The notes beneath the pieces are model-generated. The model saw nothing but the letters and a program-made list of their open reading frames with translations, was not told where the DNA came from and searched no databases. Below, in pieces: positions 18,144 through 27,900 of a stretch of 64,000 nucleotides of DNA (positions within the stretch are counted from its first letter, which is position 1; each line of letters opens with the position of its first letter). The position numbers and the translations under genes were made by a program. This DNA is from an uncultured Clostridia bacterium (GTDB lineage Bacteria > Bacillota > Clostridia > Christensenellales > UBA1750): positions 29,841 through 93,840 of the forward strand of contig CANQPP010000004.1 of the NCBI GenBank assembly GCA_947625765.1, in the 5' to 3' direction.

Positions 18144-21100
18144 TTGAGAAGAAGGAACCGCAGGGGCATCGTCCTGGTGCAGCTGCTGCTATTTTCCGCC
18201 GTGCTGGTGCTGTTCGTGGTCCTGACCATCGAGAAGGAGCTGACGCCCGCCGTCTCCCTGGGCGGCGTGCAGATGGACGAGCCTTCCTCGGACGGGACGC
18301 TGCAGCTGCAGTCCACGGGCCTCGTGATCTCCGAGCTCATGGCCTCCAACTCCGGGGCCGTGCGCGACGAGGACGGCGACTATCCCGACTGGGTGGAGCT
18401 GTACAACGGCACGGGCGCGCCCATCGACCTGGGCGGCTACGCCCTCTCCGACCGGGACGACAACCCCGCCAAGTTCCCCCTGCCCAACCAGACGCTCGCA
18501 AGCGGCGAATACATCGTCGTCTATTTATCCGGCAAGGGCCGCAACATCGCCGGACAGCCCCTGCATGCGGGCTTTAAGCTCAAGAAGGGCGAAACGCTGT
18601 ACCTGTTCACCGACGGCGGCGCCCTGGCGGATCAGGTGGAGGCCCCGGCCCTGGGCGCCAACGTCTCCTACATCCGCACAGAGAGCGGCTTTGAGGAAAG
18701 CGCCTTCTGCTCCCCAGGCTTTGCCAACGACCAGGCGGGCAGCGACGCCTACGCCGCCGCCTTCGACCGCACCGCCGAAAGCACGATCAAGATCAGCGAA
18801 GTCCAATCCTCCAACGTCAGCACCTGCCAGGACGCAAGCGGCGCTTACGTTGACTGGGTGGAGATTACGAACATCGGCTCCTCTCCTGTGGACCTTACCG
18901 GCTACTGCCTCTCCGACGATGAGAGCGAGCCCATGAAGTGGCGCTTCGGCTCCGCGACGTTAAACCCCGGCGAGTTCCTGCTGGTGTATTGCGACAAGGG
19001 CGCGCAGGCCGGCGCGGAGGAGCTGCACGCCTCCTTCGGCATCTCCGCCGCGGGCGAGACGCTGCTGCTGCACGACGCCTCCGGCGCGCTGCTGGACCGC
19101 GTGGACGTGCCGGAGCTCAAGGACGACTGGTCCTACGCCCGGGGCGGCGACGGCCTCTTTGCCGCCACCAACGCCCCCACGCCCGGCAAGGCCAACACGA
19201 TGGAGAACGGCCTGGCCGCGGTGGAGGACTTCTTCCGTTTGAACAACAAGGGCGTGTACATTGCGGAGGTCCTCTCCTCCGCCGCCGACACGCAGGTGAA
19301 CGGCCAGTCGGTGGACTTTGCGGAGATCGTGAACAACTCCGGCGCCGCCGTGGACCTTAACAGCTGGGGCCTCTCCAACGCGCCCAAGCGCAAGGCCCGC
19401 TTTCAGTTCCCGGAGATGATCCTGCAGCCGGGCGAGCGGGCCGTGGTGGCTTTGAGCGGCACGGACAGCGTGGAGGATGGGAACCTCAGCGCCTCCTTCA
19501 AGGCCAGCTCCACGGGGGAAACGCTGTACCTGTTCACCGACCAGGGAGAGATGGTGGATAAGCTGATCGTTCCCCAGCTGCAGGCGGACGTCTCCTACGG
19601 GCGGGGCGACGACCTCGGCCTTTTTTATTACGCCTCCCCGAGCCCCGGAGAGGCCAACCAGGGCGTGAGCTATCGTGGCATGACCCAGCGGGTGGACTTC
19701 TCCGTGCGCCCCGGCCTCTATGACGGCGCGGTGACGCTGGAGATGTACGTGGGCGACGGGAGCCAGATCCATTACACCACGGACTGCACCGAGCCCGGCC
19801 CCTCGTCCCCTGCCTATTCCGGCCCGCTGACGCTCTCCTCCACCACGGTGGTGCGCGCCGTGGCGGTGAAGGATGGGTACTTGAGCCCTTTGAGCACCAC
19901 GGGCACCTACATCATAGGCCAAAGCCACAGCGTGCGCGTGGTGAGCCTCTCCACGGACCCGGACAACCTGTTCTCCGATGAAAAGGGCATCTACGCCGAC
20001 GGCCCCGGCTATATGGAGGAGTTCCCTCACGGCTCCGCGGGCAAGGGCGCCAACTTCTGGATGGACTGGGAGCGGCCCGTGTACGTGGAGGTGTTCGACG
20101 AGGACGGAACCACGCTTTTGTCCCAGGGCGGGGAGTTCAAGCTCAACGGCCAGTATTCCAGGGCCATCGACCAGAAGTCCTTTGCGGTCTACGCCCGCAA
20201 GGAATACGGCGAGAGCCGCTTTAACGCCGCGCTGTTCGACGACCGCGACTACACTTCCTATAAATCCTTCGTCCTGCGCTCCACGGCCCAGGACTACAAC
20301 CGCGCCCGCATGCGCGACGCCATGATGACCTCCCTGATGAAGGACCAGGGCGTCATGTACCAGGAGACCGAGGTGTGCGTGCTGTACCTAAACGGCGAGT
20401 ACTGGGGCCACTACAACATGCGCGAGCGGGTCAACAAGTGGTCCGTGGCCCAGTGGGAGGGCGTGACGGACGAGAGCGTGATCGACAACATCGACATATT
20501 GAAGGGCAACGGCAACAACGCGGCCCGCGTGCTCAACGGCAGCAACGACGAGTACATGGAGCTGATGGACTACGTGCGCAGCCACAACCTTGCCAACGAG
20601 GAAGCCCTTCAGTACGTGACCGACCGGGTGGACGTGCAGAACTACTTCGATTACCAGATCGCGGAGATCTTCTGGGCCAACTCGGACAACGGCAACATCA
20701 AGTATTACAAGGTCCCCGGCGGCAAGTGGAAGTGGATACTTTACGACCTGGACTGGGGCATCAACACCGGCGAGGACAACGGATATAAGCGCGACGGCTT
20801 CCTGCATGTGCTCAACGAGAACGGCACGGGCTACAACGACTCCTTCGACAACGACATCATCCGCGGGCTTCTTGACAACAAGGAGATGGAGCAGCTCTTC
20901 ATCGAACGCTGCGCCTACTACATCAACGAGGTCTACACGGAGGAAAACATACTTGCGGCCATCGACGAGCTGCAGAGCCAGATGGCCCCGGAGATGGAGG
21001 CCCACTACGAGAGGTGGCCGGAGCACGGCTCGGTCAGCTCCTGGCAGAGGCACATAGACAGGCTCAAGACGTTCGCCCATTACAGGGGCGCGTACATGAA

Positions 21101-21200
21101 GGTGCACCTGCAGGACTGGTTCGACATAAGCGAAACCCAAATGCAGAGCCTGTTCGGGGAAAACTGGAAGCAGGAAGCCCAGACGGTCATGCAGAATTAA
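18144..21200 (+). CDS. Secreted CotH-kinase protein with lamin-tail domains
   Basis: A 1018-aa exported protein. A basic N-terminus and one hydrophobic helix (IVLVQLLLFSAVLVLFVVL, residues about 9-27) act as signal or anchor. Three lamin-tail-like beta domains follow (starting near residues 57, 212 and 369, each with the pattern ISE-x-DWVE-x-DLxGY), then a chitobiase-C-like beta domain (YTTDCTEPGPSSPAYSGPL, about 540-590), then a CotH-type atypical kinase domain (about 630-960; LRSTAQDYNRARMRDAMM, LYDLDWGINTGEDN). CotH proteins phosphorylate secreted proteins in Bacillus spore coats; here the target is unknown. It starts with TTG at 18144 behind an ideal TAGGAGGA. It leads an operon with VTC and DUF4956 genes. 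Confidence 0.88.
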   Translation: MRRRNRRGIVLVQLLLFSAVLVLFVVLTIEKELTPAVSLGGVQMDEPSSDGTLQLQSTGLVISELMASNSGAVRDEDGDYPDWVELYNGTGAPIDLGGYALSDRDDNPAKFPLPNQTLASGEYIVVYLSGKGRNIAGQPLHAGFKLKKGETLYLFTDGGALADQVEAPALGANVSYIRTESGFEESAFCSPGFANDQAGSDAYAAAFDRTAESTIKISEVQSSNVSTCQDASGAYVDWVEITNIGSSPVDLTGYCLSDDESEPMKWRFGSATLNPGEFLLVYCDKGAQAGAEELHASFGISAAGETLLLHDASGALLDRVDVPELKDDWSYARGGDGLFAATNAPTPGKANTMENGLAAVEDFFRLNNKGVYIAEVLSSAADTQVNGQSVDFAEIVNNSGAAVDLNSWGLSNAPKRKARFQFPEMILQPGERAVVALSGTDSVEDGNLSASFKASSTGETLYLFTDQGEMVDKLIVPQLQADVSYGRGDDLGLFYYASPSPGEANQGVSYRGMTQRVDFSVRPGLYDGAVTLEMYVGDGSQIHYTTDCTEPGPSSPAYSGPLTLSSTTVVRAVAVKDGYLSPLSTTGTYIIGQSHSVRVVSLSTDPDNLFSDEKGIYADGPGYMEEFPHGSAGKGANFWMDWERPVYVEVFDEDGTTLLSQGGEFKLNGQYSRAIDQKSFAVYARKEYGESRFNAALFDDRDYTSYKSFVLRSTAQDYNRARMRDAMMTSLMKDQGVMYQETEVCVLYLNGEYWGHYNMRERVNKWSVAQWEGVTDESVIDNIDILKGNGNNAARVLNGSNDEYMELMDYVRSHNLANEEALQYVTDRVDVQNYFDYQIAEIFWANSDNGNIKYYKVPGGKWKWILYDLDWGINTGEDNGYKRDGFLHVLNENGTGYNDSFDNDIIRGLLDNKEMEQLFIERCAYYINEVYTEENILAAIDELQSQMAPEMEAHYERWPEHGSVSSWQRHIDRLKTFAHYRGAYMKVHLQDWFDISETQMQSLFGENWKQEAQTVMQN

Positions 21201-21241
21201 ACACATTGGAAAAAACGAGGGGAAAAGGGGGTGAAGGGCCC

Positions 21242-21940
21242 GTGGAAATGAAGGAGCCCCTGCGGCACGAGCAGAAGTACCACATCTCCCAGGGGTCGGC
21301 GGTCTACCTCTCCAACATACTTAAAAACGTGATGCACATTGACGAGAACGCCGACGAGCGGGGCGAGTACCACATCCGCTCCCTGTATTTCGACGACTGC
21401 TTCAACACCGCCATGGCGGACAAGATCGACGGCGTGATGCACCGCGACAAGTACCGCATACGCATCTACAACCTGTCCGACCGGGTGATCGTGCTGGAGA
21501 GGAAGCGCAAGAAGGGGGACTACATCTCCAAGGTCTCAGCGCCCATCTCCCGGGAGCTGGCCGAGCAGATCATTGCGGGCGACGCCCACGGCCTGGAAAG
21601 GCAGGAGCATCCCCTTTTGCAGGACGTGTACAGGCAGATGACCACGCGGCAGCTGCGGCCCACGGTGGTGGTTGACTACGTGCGGGAGGCCTTCGTCCAC
21701 CCGGCGGAGAACACCCGCGTGACGCTGGATAAGCAGCTGCGCACCGGCCTGTTCGGGAAGGACATGTTCGACCCGGCACTGCCCACGCTCCCCTGCCTGC
21801 ACGACGAGACCGTGATCCTGGAGGTCAAGTACGACAGGCGCTTCCCGGAGTACATCGTCCCCATCCTATCCTCCATCCCCGCGCAGAGGAGCGCGATTTC
21901 CAAATACACCTACTGCAGGCGCTATGAATTCAACCTTTAG
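21242..21940 (+). CDS. VTC domain-containing protein (polyphosphate polymerase family)
   Basis: A 232-aa protein of the VTC fold (CYTH-like triphosphate tunnel). The family includes the yeast vacuolar polyphosphate polymerase. Typical motifs are RHEQKYHIS, YHIRSLYFDD, YRIRIYN, VLERKRKKGDYISK and ILEVKYDRRFPEYI, whose alternating Lys/Arg/Glu residues line the tunnel. No membrane segment. The start is GTG 21242 or ATG 21248, both behind a G-rich purine run. It lies between cotH and the DUF4956 gene, a conserved trio. Polyphosphate synthesis is a family inference. Confidence 0.88.
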   Translation: MEMKEPLRHEQKYHISQGSAVYLSNILKNVMHIDENADERGEYHIRSLYFDDCFNTAMADKIDGVMHRDKYRIRIYNLSDRVIVLERKRKKGDYISKVSAPISRELAEQIIAGDAHGLERQEHPLLQDVYRQMTTRQLRPTVVVDYVREAFVHPAENTRVTLDKQLRTGLFGKDMFDPALPTLPCLHDETVILEVKYDRRFPEYIVPILSSIPAQRSAISKYTYCRRYEFNL

Positions 21941-21958
21941 GAGGCGAACGCAACACCC

Positions 21959-22657
21959 ATGAATACGCAGACGGAAAACATCGGCGCGGCCGACCTGTTC
22001 AAGAGGTCCGTGCTGGAGGGCTTTTCGCTCAACAACCAGAACCTGACCGTGCCCAGCGTGCTGGTTTCCCTGGCCAGCGCCTTCGTGCTGGGCCTGGTGA
22101 TCTACTACGTATATAAGAAGACCTACCGGGGCGTTCTGTACAGCCACAGCTTCAACGTGTCCCTGGTGATGCTCACCATGGTCACGGCGATGATCATCAT
22201 GTGCATCTCCTCCAACATCGGCCTGACGCTGGGCATGGTCGGCGCGCTGTCCATCGTCCGCTTCCGCACCGCCGTCAAGGACCCCATGGACACGGTGTTC
22301 ATGTTCTGGGCCATCGCGGCGGGCATCACCGTGGGGGCGAACTACATTTTGTACGCCATCATCGGGACGCTGGTCATCGCGGTGCTTTTGTTCCTGATGA
22401 CGCTGCTTGCCAGCAAGGCGGGGGAAAACTACCTGCTGGTGATCCACCACGACGAGCGTGCCTCCAAGGATATCTCGGGCGTGCTGGCGAAGGTGCCGCA
22501 CGTGAAGCTCAAGTCCCGCAGCGTCACCCGCAACGGCGTGGAGACCACCTACGAGCTGCGCCTGCCCCAGCAGAGGGCCAACCTGGCGGATGCGCTGCTG
22601 CGCGTGCCCGGCGTGTTCGACGCGACGCTGGTGGCCTTCCAGAACGAGATCGCGTAA
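21959..22657 (+). CDS. DUF4956 membrane protein
   Basis: A 232-aa protein with four hydrophobic segments in its first 150 residues and a soluble C-terminal ferredoxin-like part. The signature LGMVGALSIVRFRTAVKDP (about residues 95-113) marks the DUF4956 family, which is regularly encoded next to VTC and CotH proteins. The function is not established. TTTAGGAGG precedes the start; 18 bp separate it from the VTC gene. A strong terminator follows. Confidence 0.88.
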   Translation: MNTQTENIGAADLFKRSVLEGFSLNNQNLTVPSVLVSLASAFVLGLVIYYVYKKTYRGVLYSHSFNVSLVMLTMVTAMIIMCISSNIGLTLGMVGALSIVRFRTAVKDPMDTVFMFWAIAAGITVGANYILYAIIGTLVIAVLLFLMTLLASKAGENYLLVIHHDERASKDISGVLAKVPHVKLKSRSVTRNGVETTYELRLPQQRANLADALLRVPGVFDATLVAFQNEIA

Positions 22658-22667
22658 GCAGAAAGAA

Positions 22668-22716
22668 AAAGCCCCTGCACGACGGAAAAACGTCGAGCCC
22701 GCAGGGGCTTTCTTTC
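22668..22716 (+). terminator. Terminator of the cotH-VTC-DUF4956 operon
   Basis: AAAGCCCCTGC (22668-22678) pairs with GCAGGGGCTTT (22701-22711), with a nested GACG/CGTC hairpin inside, followed by a T-rich tail. Confidence 0.92.
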
Positions 22717-22725
22717 CATCCTTTC

Positions 22726-22755
22726 TTGCGTAAAGCGGGCGGTATCTGGTAAGAT
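22726..22755 (+). promoter_or_regulatory. Promoter of the rbgA operon
   Basis: TTGCGT (22726-22731), 18-bp spacer, TAAGAT (22750-22755), 32 bp before the start codon. Confidence 0.55.
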
Positions 22756-22787
22756 TAGGGAAGGAAAGAAACGAGGGGGAGAGGCGC

Positions 22788-23696
22788 TTGCAGATCCAGT
22801 GGTACCCGGGGCACATGGCGAAGGCCCGGCGCATGCTGCAGGAGAGCCTGAAGATGACGGACGTGGTGGTGGAGCTGGTGGACGCGCGCGCGCCTCTGGC
22901 CAGCCGCAACCCGGACTTCGACGACCTGTTCCGGAACAAGCCGCGCGTCTGCCTGCTCAACAAGGCGGACCTGGCGGACGAGGAGATCACGCGGCGCTGG
23001 GCGGCCTACTTCCGCGCCCGGGGCGTGACGGCCCTGCCCTTCTCGGCCAACCAGGGCAAGGGGATGAACGCCGCGCTGCGCGCCGTGGAGCAGGCGGCCG
23101 CGGACGTGGTGGAAAGGCAGCTGAAGCGCGGGATCCGAAAGACCGTGCGCGCCATGGTCACGGGCATCCCGAACGTGGGCAAGTCCAGCTTCATCAACCG
23201 GCTCAAAGGGCGCTCCGCCGCGAAGGCGGGGGACAAGCCGGGCGTGACGCGGGGCAAGCAGTGGATCGTTTTGGGGCCCTATCTGGAGCTGTTGGATACG
23301 CCCGGCATGCTCTGGCCCAAGTTCGACGACCAGCAGGCCGCGCTGCGGCTGGCGTGGCTGGGCTCCATCCGCGAGGAGATCATGGACCTGCAGCGGCTGG
23401 CCGGAAGTTTGCTCAAGGAGTTGAGCGTCCGAAAGCCCCAGGCCATTCTGGAGAGGTACAAGCTGCGGAACCTGACGGAGGACGGCGACGGCCTGCTGGA
23501 ACAGGCCTGCCGCGGGCGCGGCTGGCTGCAAAAGGGCGGTGTGCCGGATCTGGAGCGCGGCGCGCAGATCGTGCTGGATGAATTTAGGGGCGGCAAGCTC
23601 GGACGCATCAGCCTGGAGAGCCCCGAGGAGGCGGACAATGGCGCAGAGGGAGACCAAGGAGCAGCGGCTCCTGCGGATGACGGAGATCGATCTTGA
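22788..23696 (+). CDS. rbgA: Ribosome biogenesis GTPase RbgA (YlqF)
   Basis: A 302-aa circularly permuted GTPase needed for late 50S subunit assembly. The motifs appear in permuted order: G4 NKADLAD (about residue 59), G5 FSAN, then G1 GIPNVGKSS (about 126) and G3 DTPGMLWPK (about 170). The N-terminal IQWYPGHMAKARRML is typical of YlqF. The start is TTG at 22788 behind GAGGGGGAGAGG. Its C-terminal coding end overlaps the rnhB start by 59 bp, which is unusually long. Confidence 0.95.
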   Translation: MQIQWYPGHMAKARRMLQESLKMTDVVVELVDARAPLASRNPDFDDLFRNKPRVCLLNKADLADEEITRRWAAYFRARGVTALPFSANQGKGMNAALRAVEQAAADVVERQLKRGIRKTVRAMVTGIPNVGKSSFINRLKGRSAAKAGDKPGVTRGKQWIVLGPYLELLDTPGMLWPKFDDQQAALRLAWLGSIREEIMDLQRLAGSLLKELSVRKPQAILERYKLRNLTEDGDGLLEQACRGRGWLQKGGVPDLERGAQIVLDEFRGGKLGRISLESPEEADNGAEGDQGAAAPADDGDRS

Positions 23697-24279
23697 GCTG
23701 TACCGTCAGGGCTTTCTGGTGGGCGGCGTGGACGAGGCGGGCCGCGGCCCGCTGGCGGGACCTGTGACCGCCGCCTGCGCGGTGATGCCGCTGGAAAAGG
23801 ACAGGCTGCTGCTCGGGGTCAATGATTCCAAGAAGCTCAGCGAAAAGACGCGGGAGGAACTGTACCCGCGCATACTGGAGACGGCGCTGTATGTGGGCGT
23901 GGGGATGGCCAGCGTGGAGGAGATCGAAGAGCTCAACATCCGAAACGCCTGTCGGCTGGCCATGACGCGGGCTATCGCGCAGACCGGGGCGCAGGCGCAG
24001 TACCTTCTCGTGGATGCCGAAAAGGACCTGGACACGCCCCTGCCGCAGAGGGCGCTCATCCACGGCGACGCGCTGAGCTACTCCATCGCCTGCGCGTCCA
24101 TCGTGGCCAAGGTGTCGAGGGACCACTTGATGCAGGCGCTGGACAGGGAATATCCGGGATACGGACTGGCCGAGCATAAGGGCTACGGCACGGCCGCGCA
24201 CATGGAGGCCATACGGCGACTGGGCCCGAGTCCCATCCATCGGAAGCTCTTTATTCGAGGCGTTATGGGAGAGAAATGA
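23638..24279 (+). CDS. rnhB: Ribonuclease HII
   Basis: A 213-aa enzyme that removes ribonucleotides from DNA and RNA from hybrids. The catalytic signature GVDEAGRGPLAGPV (about residue 27) carries the first acidic residues; VNDSKKLSEKTRE, LLVDAEKDL and SIVAKVSRDHLM supply the rest. The ATG at 23638 is chosen because CGAGGAGG lies 8 bp upstream and the 25 residues before the core fit Bacillota RNase HII. This puts its start 59 bp inside rbgA. A downstream ATG at 23677 would shorten but not remove the overlap. Confidence 0.95.
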   Translation: MAQRETKEQRLLRMTEIDLELYRQGFLVGGVDEAGRGPLAGPVTAACAVMPLEKDRLLLGVNDSKKLSEKTREELYPRILETALYVGVGMASVEEIEELNIRNACRLAMTRAIAQTGAQAQYLLVDAEKDLDTPLPQRALIHGDALSYSIACASIVAKVSRDHLMQALDREYPGYGLAEHKGYGTAAHMEAIRRLGPSPIHRKLFIRGVMGEK

Positions 24280-24306
24280 GAAAGGCGTCCCACACGTCCG
24301 GCGGGG

Positions 24307-24542
24307 GCCTGGCCGCTTCGCGGCCAGGCGATCGAGATCCCTGCCGGGCGCCGCCGAAGGCGGCGCCCGGCCCCCCGGCTCTCCGGCTCCGGGTCGCGCG
24401 CTTGCGCGCGACCCGGAGCCGGAGAGCCGGGAAAGATTTTCTTTTCCATGGCGCGCAGGCGAAGCCTGCGCGCCATGGCTCCCCACCCACCCTCCCCCGG
24501 CGGCGAGCTTCGCTCGCCGCCGGGGGAGGGTGGGTGGGGAGC
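24307..24542. repeat. Chain of five perfect long hairpins between rnhB and yraN
   Basis: The 342-bp gap 24280-24621 has no gene. It holds five adjoining perfect inverted repeats: 24307-24316/24320-24329 (10 bp, loop TTC); 24344-24355/24359-24370 (12 bp, loop GAA); 24374-24401/24404-24431 (28 bp, loop TT); 24446-24460/24464-24478 (15 bp, loop GAA); 24478-24508/24512-24542 (31 bp, loop TTC). Stems are almost pure G/C. A short AAAGATTTTCTTTT separates the third and fourth. This is far beyond what one terminator needs. Confidence 0.95.
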
Positions 24543-24621
24543 ACCCCAAAAACAAATATATAAAAAGAAACACAAACAAAGAGGCAGATAAGGCCTCGTT
24601 TAAGGGGATGTATGGCCGGAA

Positions 24622-24990
24622 ATGGATGCGGCGGACAAGGGGAAGAGCGGCGAGGAGATGGCCCTGCTGCTGCTGGAAAACGAGGGGTACGAACTGCTGG
24701 ACAGAAACTACAGCTTCGGTCCCTGCGAGATCGACCTGATCCTGTTGGACGGGGAGACGCTGGTGTTCGTCGAGGTCAAGCAGCGCTCCGCCGGGGTGCC
24801 GCGCCTGGCCGTGGACAGGGCCAAGCAGGCGCGCATCTGCCGGGCGGCGCTGCAATACGCGCTGTCCACGGATCGAATGGACAGCCCCATGCGCTTCGAC
24901 GTGGTGGAGGTGCAGCGCCAGGGCGGCGAGCTGCGCCTGCGTCACCTGAAAAACGCGTTTGAATTTATCAAAGGCAGGTATTTTGCATGA
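24622..24990 (+). CDS. YraN family (UPF0102) putative endonuclease
   Basis: A 122-aa protein of the restriction-endonuclease-like YraN family. The core EIDLILLDGETLVFVEVKQR (residues about 36-55) holds the D-ExK-type catalytic signature of this fold. The cellular role is not settled. It lies in the conserved rnhB-yraN-comM order, but its downstream neighbours here are inserted glycosylation genes. It overlaps the next gene by 4 bp (ATGA). Confidence 0.88.
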   Translation: MDAADKGKSGEEMALLLLENEGYELLDRNYSFGPCEIDLILLDGETLVFVEVKQRSAGVPRLAVDRAKQARICRAALQYALSTDRMDSPMRFDVVEVQRQGGELRLRHLKNAFEFIKGRYFA

Positions 24991-27900
24991 AACGATCCAA
25001 ATGGGGACAAAGAGGGCGCTATGCGCTTTTGCTCCTGCTCCTGCTCCTTCCCCTTCCCCTGCTCCTTTGCTCTCTCGGCTTTGCAGCGGAGGAGGATACG
25101 AATCTTCTCCTGAACGGCGACTTCGAGCAGGGCCTGGACGCGGAGGGATACATCGCGAACTGGAGCTACGACGCTTGGGAGATGGGTGAGGAATACAGCA
25201 GCTACCGCCTGGACGACGACCCGGAGCGCGGCACGGTGCTGGTGATCGAGAACCTGCAGGACGACGACGTCCGTCTGGAGCAGACGCTCTCCGTGCGCGG
25301 CAACAGCCTCTACAAGTTCTCCGGCTACCTAAAGGCCGAGGGCTTTTCCCCGGACCGCCGCGGCGCGAACCTCTCCGTCAAGGACTGCTTCGCCATCTCG
25401 CCCGACTACGTGGACACCGACGGCGAATGGGTCTACGTGGAGTTCTACGGCAAGACCGGCTGGTTCCAGGGCTCCGTGACGCTCTGCGCCCGCGCGGGCT
25501 ACTACGGCGAGACCAACGCCGGCACGGCCTGGTTCGACGGCCTGCGCGCCGAGCGCGTATCGACGCTGCCTGAAGGCGCGGAGGCCCAGTCCCTGCGCAA
25601 GGTGGAGGCCGCGACCGCCGAGGACGAGGGCGGCCAGGCCAACTGGATCCCCGCCTTCATCGCCCTGAGCGCCATCGTCGGGATCGTGGGCGCGCTCATC
25701 CTGCCCAAAGGGCGGAAGCTCCTTGAGGACCTTGGCCCAAAGAGCCTGCATACGCTGTTCTGGGGCTGCTTAGGGCTGGCCCTGCTCCTGCGCCTGTACC
25801 TGGCCATCACCAAGCCCGGCTACCAGGTGGACATCGACTGTTTCCGCGGCTGGGCCCTGCGCATGGCGGAGGTCGGCCCGGTCTCCTTCTACGACCAGAT
25901 CTTCTGCGACTATCCACCGGGATATTTGTACGTGCTCTGGCCTATCGGCGCGCTGGCGGAGCTTATGCAGCTGCCCTACGATTCGGAGCTGTTCCTGCTG
26001 CTGCTCAAGCTCCCCGCGCTCCTCTCCGACCTGGCCGCCGCCTGGCTCATCTACGACATGGCCAGGGAATGGACCGACGAGGGCACCGCGAGCCTTGCGG
26101 GCCTGCTGTACGCCTTTGCCCCGGCCGTCTGGCTGGACAGCGCCTGCTGGGGCCAGATGGACGCGGTGCTGGTTCTGCTGGTGCTGCTCTGCATCCGCCT
26201 GATGCTCCGCAAAAAGATGCTGGCAAGCTCCCTCATTTTCGCCCTGGCGGTCTTGGTCAAGCCCCAGGCGCTCATGTTCGGCACGGTGCTGCTCTGCGGC
26301 TTCGTCTCCGACATGCTGAAGGATTGGAGAAAGGGTCTCTGGTCCCTGGCGGCCTGCGTGGCCAGCGCCTTGGCGCTGGTGCTGGTCGTGGCGCTGCCCT
26401 TTTCCCTGGGCCGCGGCTATGGCTGGCTCATCCAGCAGTACCTCTCCGTGCTCACCAGCTACCCCTATGCCGCCGTCAACGCCATGAACCTCTTCGGCGT
26501 GCTGGGCGGCAACTGGACCGCCCAGGAGACCCAGCTGCTGGGGCTCAGCTACCAGGCCTGGGGCGCCTTCGGCATGGCCATCAGCGTGGGCGCGGCGCTG
26601 TTCATCTACTTCCGCGCCGGCGACCGAAAGGCCGTCCTGCCCATGGCCGCCTGCGAACTGCTGGGCGTGTTTGTCCTGGGCGTGCGCATGCACGAAAGGT
26701 ACATGTTCCCCATACTGGCCTTGACGCTGCTCTGCGCGCTGGCCTATGAGGATAAGCGCATGCTGTGGATATTCGCAGGTCTCCTGGTGACCAACGGGGC
26801 CAACATATTCACGGTGCTGCAAAACGAGTACATTTTGGCCGAGAACAGGACGATGGAGATCCTGACCGGCTGCGGGAACCTCGCCCTGCTCTTCTGCATG
26901 TGGGATGCAAGCCTCCGGCTCTGCCTGCTGAAAACTCCCCTGCCCCTGCATGCGCCCCTAAAGCCCCTGCGCGCCCAGGCGCTGGGCCCCGCGCTGCCGG
27001 ATGCCCGCCGCAGCGGGGAGAGGCTCCGCTTTACCCGCACGGACGTGCTCCTCATGCTGGGCCTGACGCTGGTCTATGCCCTTACCGCCTTCTACCGGCT
27101 GGGCAACCTCTACGCCCCTTCCACCTACTGGGAGGGCTATGAGGGCGAGTCGGTGGTGCTGGACATGGGGCAGGAGCAGGACGTTGGCCGCTTCTACTAC
27201 TACGGAGAGATCAACTACGGCACGCTGAACGTGAGCTGGTCGAAGGACGGCGTGAACTTCACGGACGAGCAGTCCCTGACCGTGGGCGTGCACGACATGT
27301 TCAAGTGGCACGTGCTGGAAACGGACGAGGACGCCCGCTACCTGCGCCTGGAGATCGGCGAGGGGGATATGCGCATACTCGAGGTCGCGGCCACCGACAG
27401 CAGCGGCGAGACGGTCTACCCGCTTTCCGCCCCCGCCGGGGCCGAGGCGCTGACGGACGAGAACTGGATGGTCCCCCAGCGGCCCGGCTACATGGACAGC
27501 ATGTACTTCGACGAGGTCTACCACGGCCGCACCGCCTACGAGCAGAACCACAACATGGTCTGGTACGAGAACACCCATCCGCCCCTGGGCAAGGTGTTCA
27601 TCTCCTGGTCCATCCTGCTCTTCGGCATGACGCCCTTCGGCTGGCGCTTCGCCGGCACGCTGGCCGGCGTGCTGATGGTCCCGGCCATCTACTACCTGGC
27701 CAAGCTGCTGTTTAAAAAGAGCGGGCTGGCCTTCACCACCGCCTTCCTGTTCACCTTCGACTTTATGCACCTGGTGCAGACGCGCCTGGGGACCATAGAC
27801 TCCTACCCGGTGCTGTTCATCATCCTCGAATACGCCTGCATGCTGCACTACGCCCACATGAGCTTCTACCACGATAAGTTCTGGAAGACATTGGTGCCGC

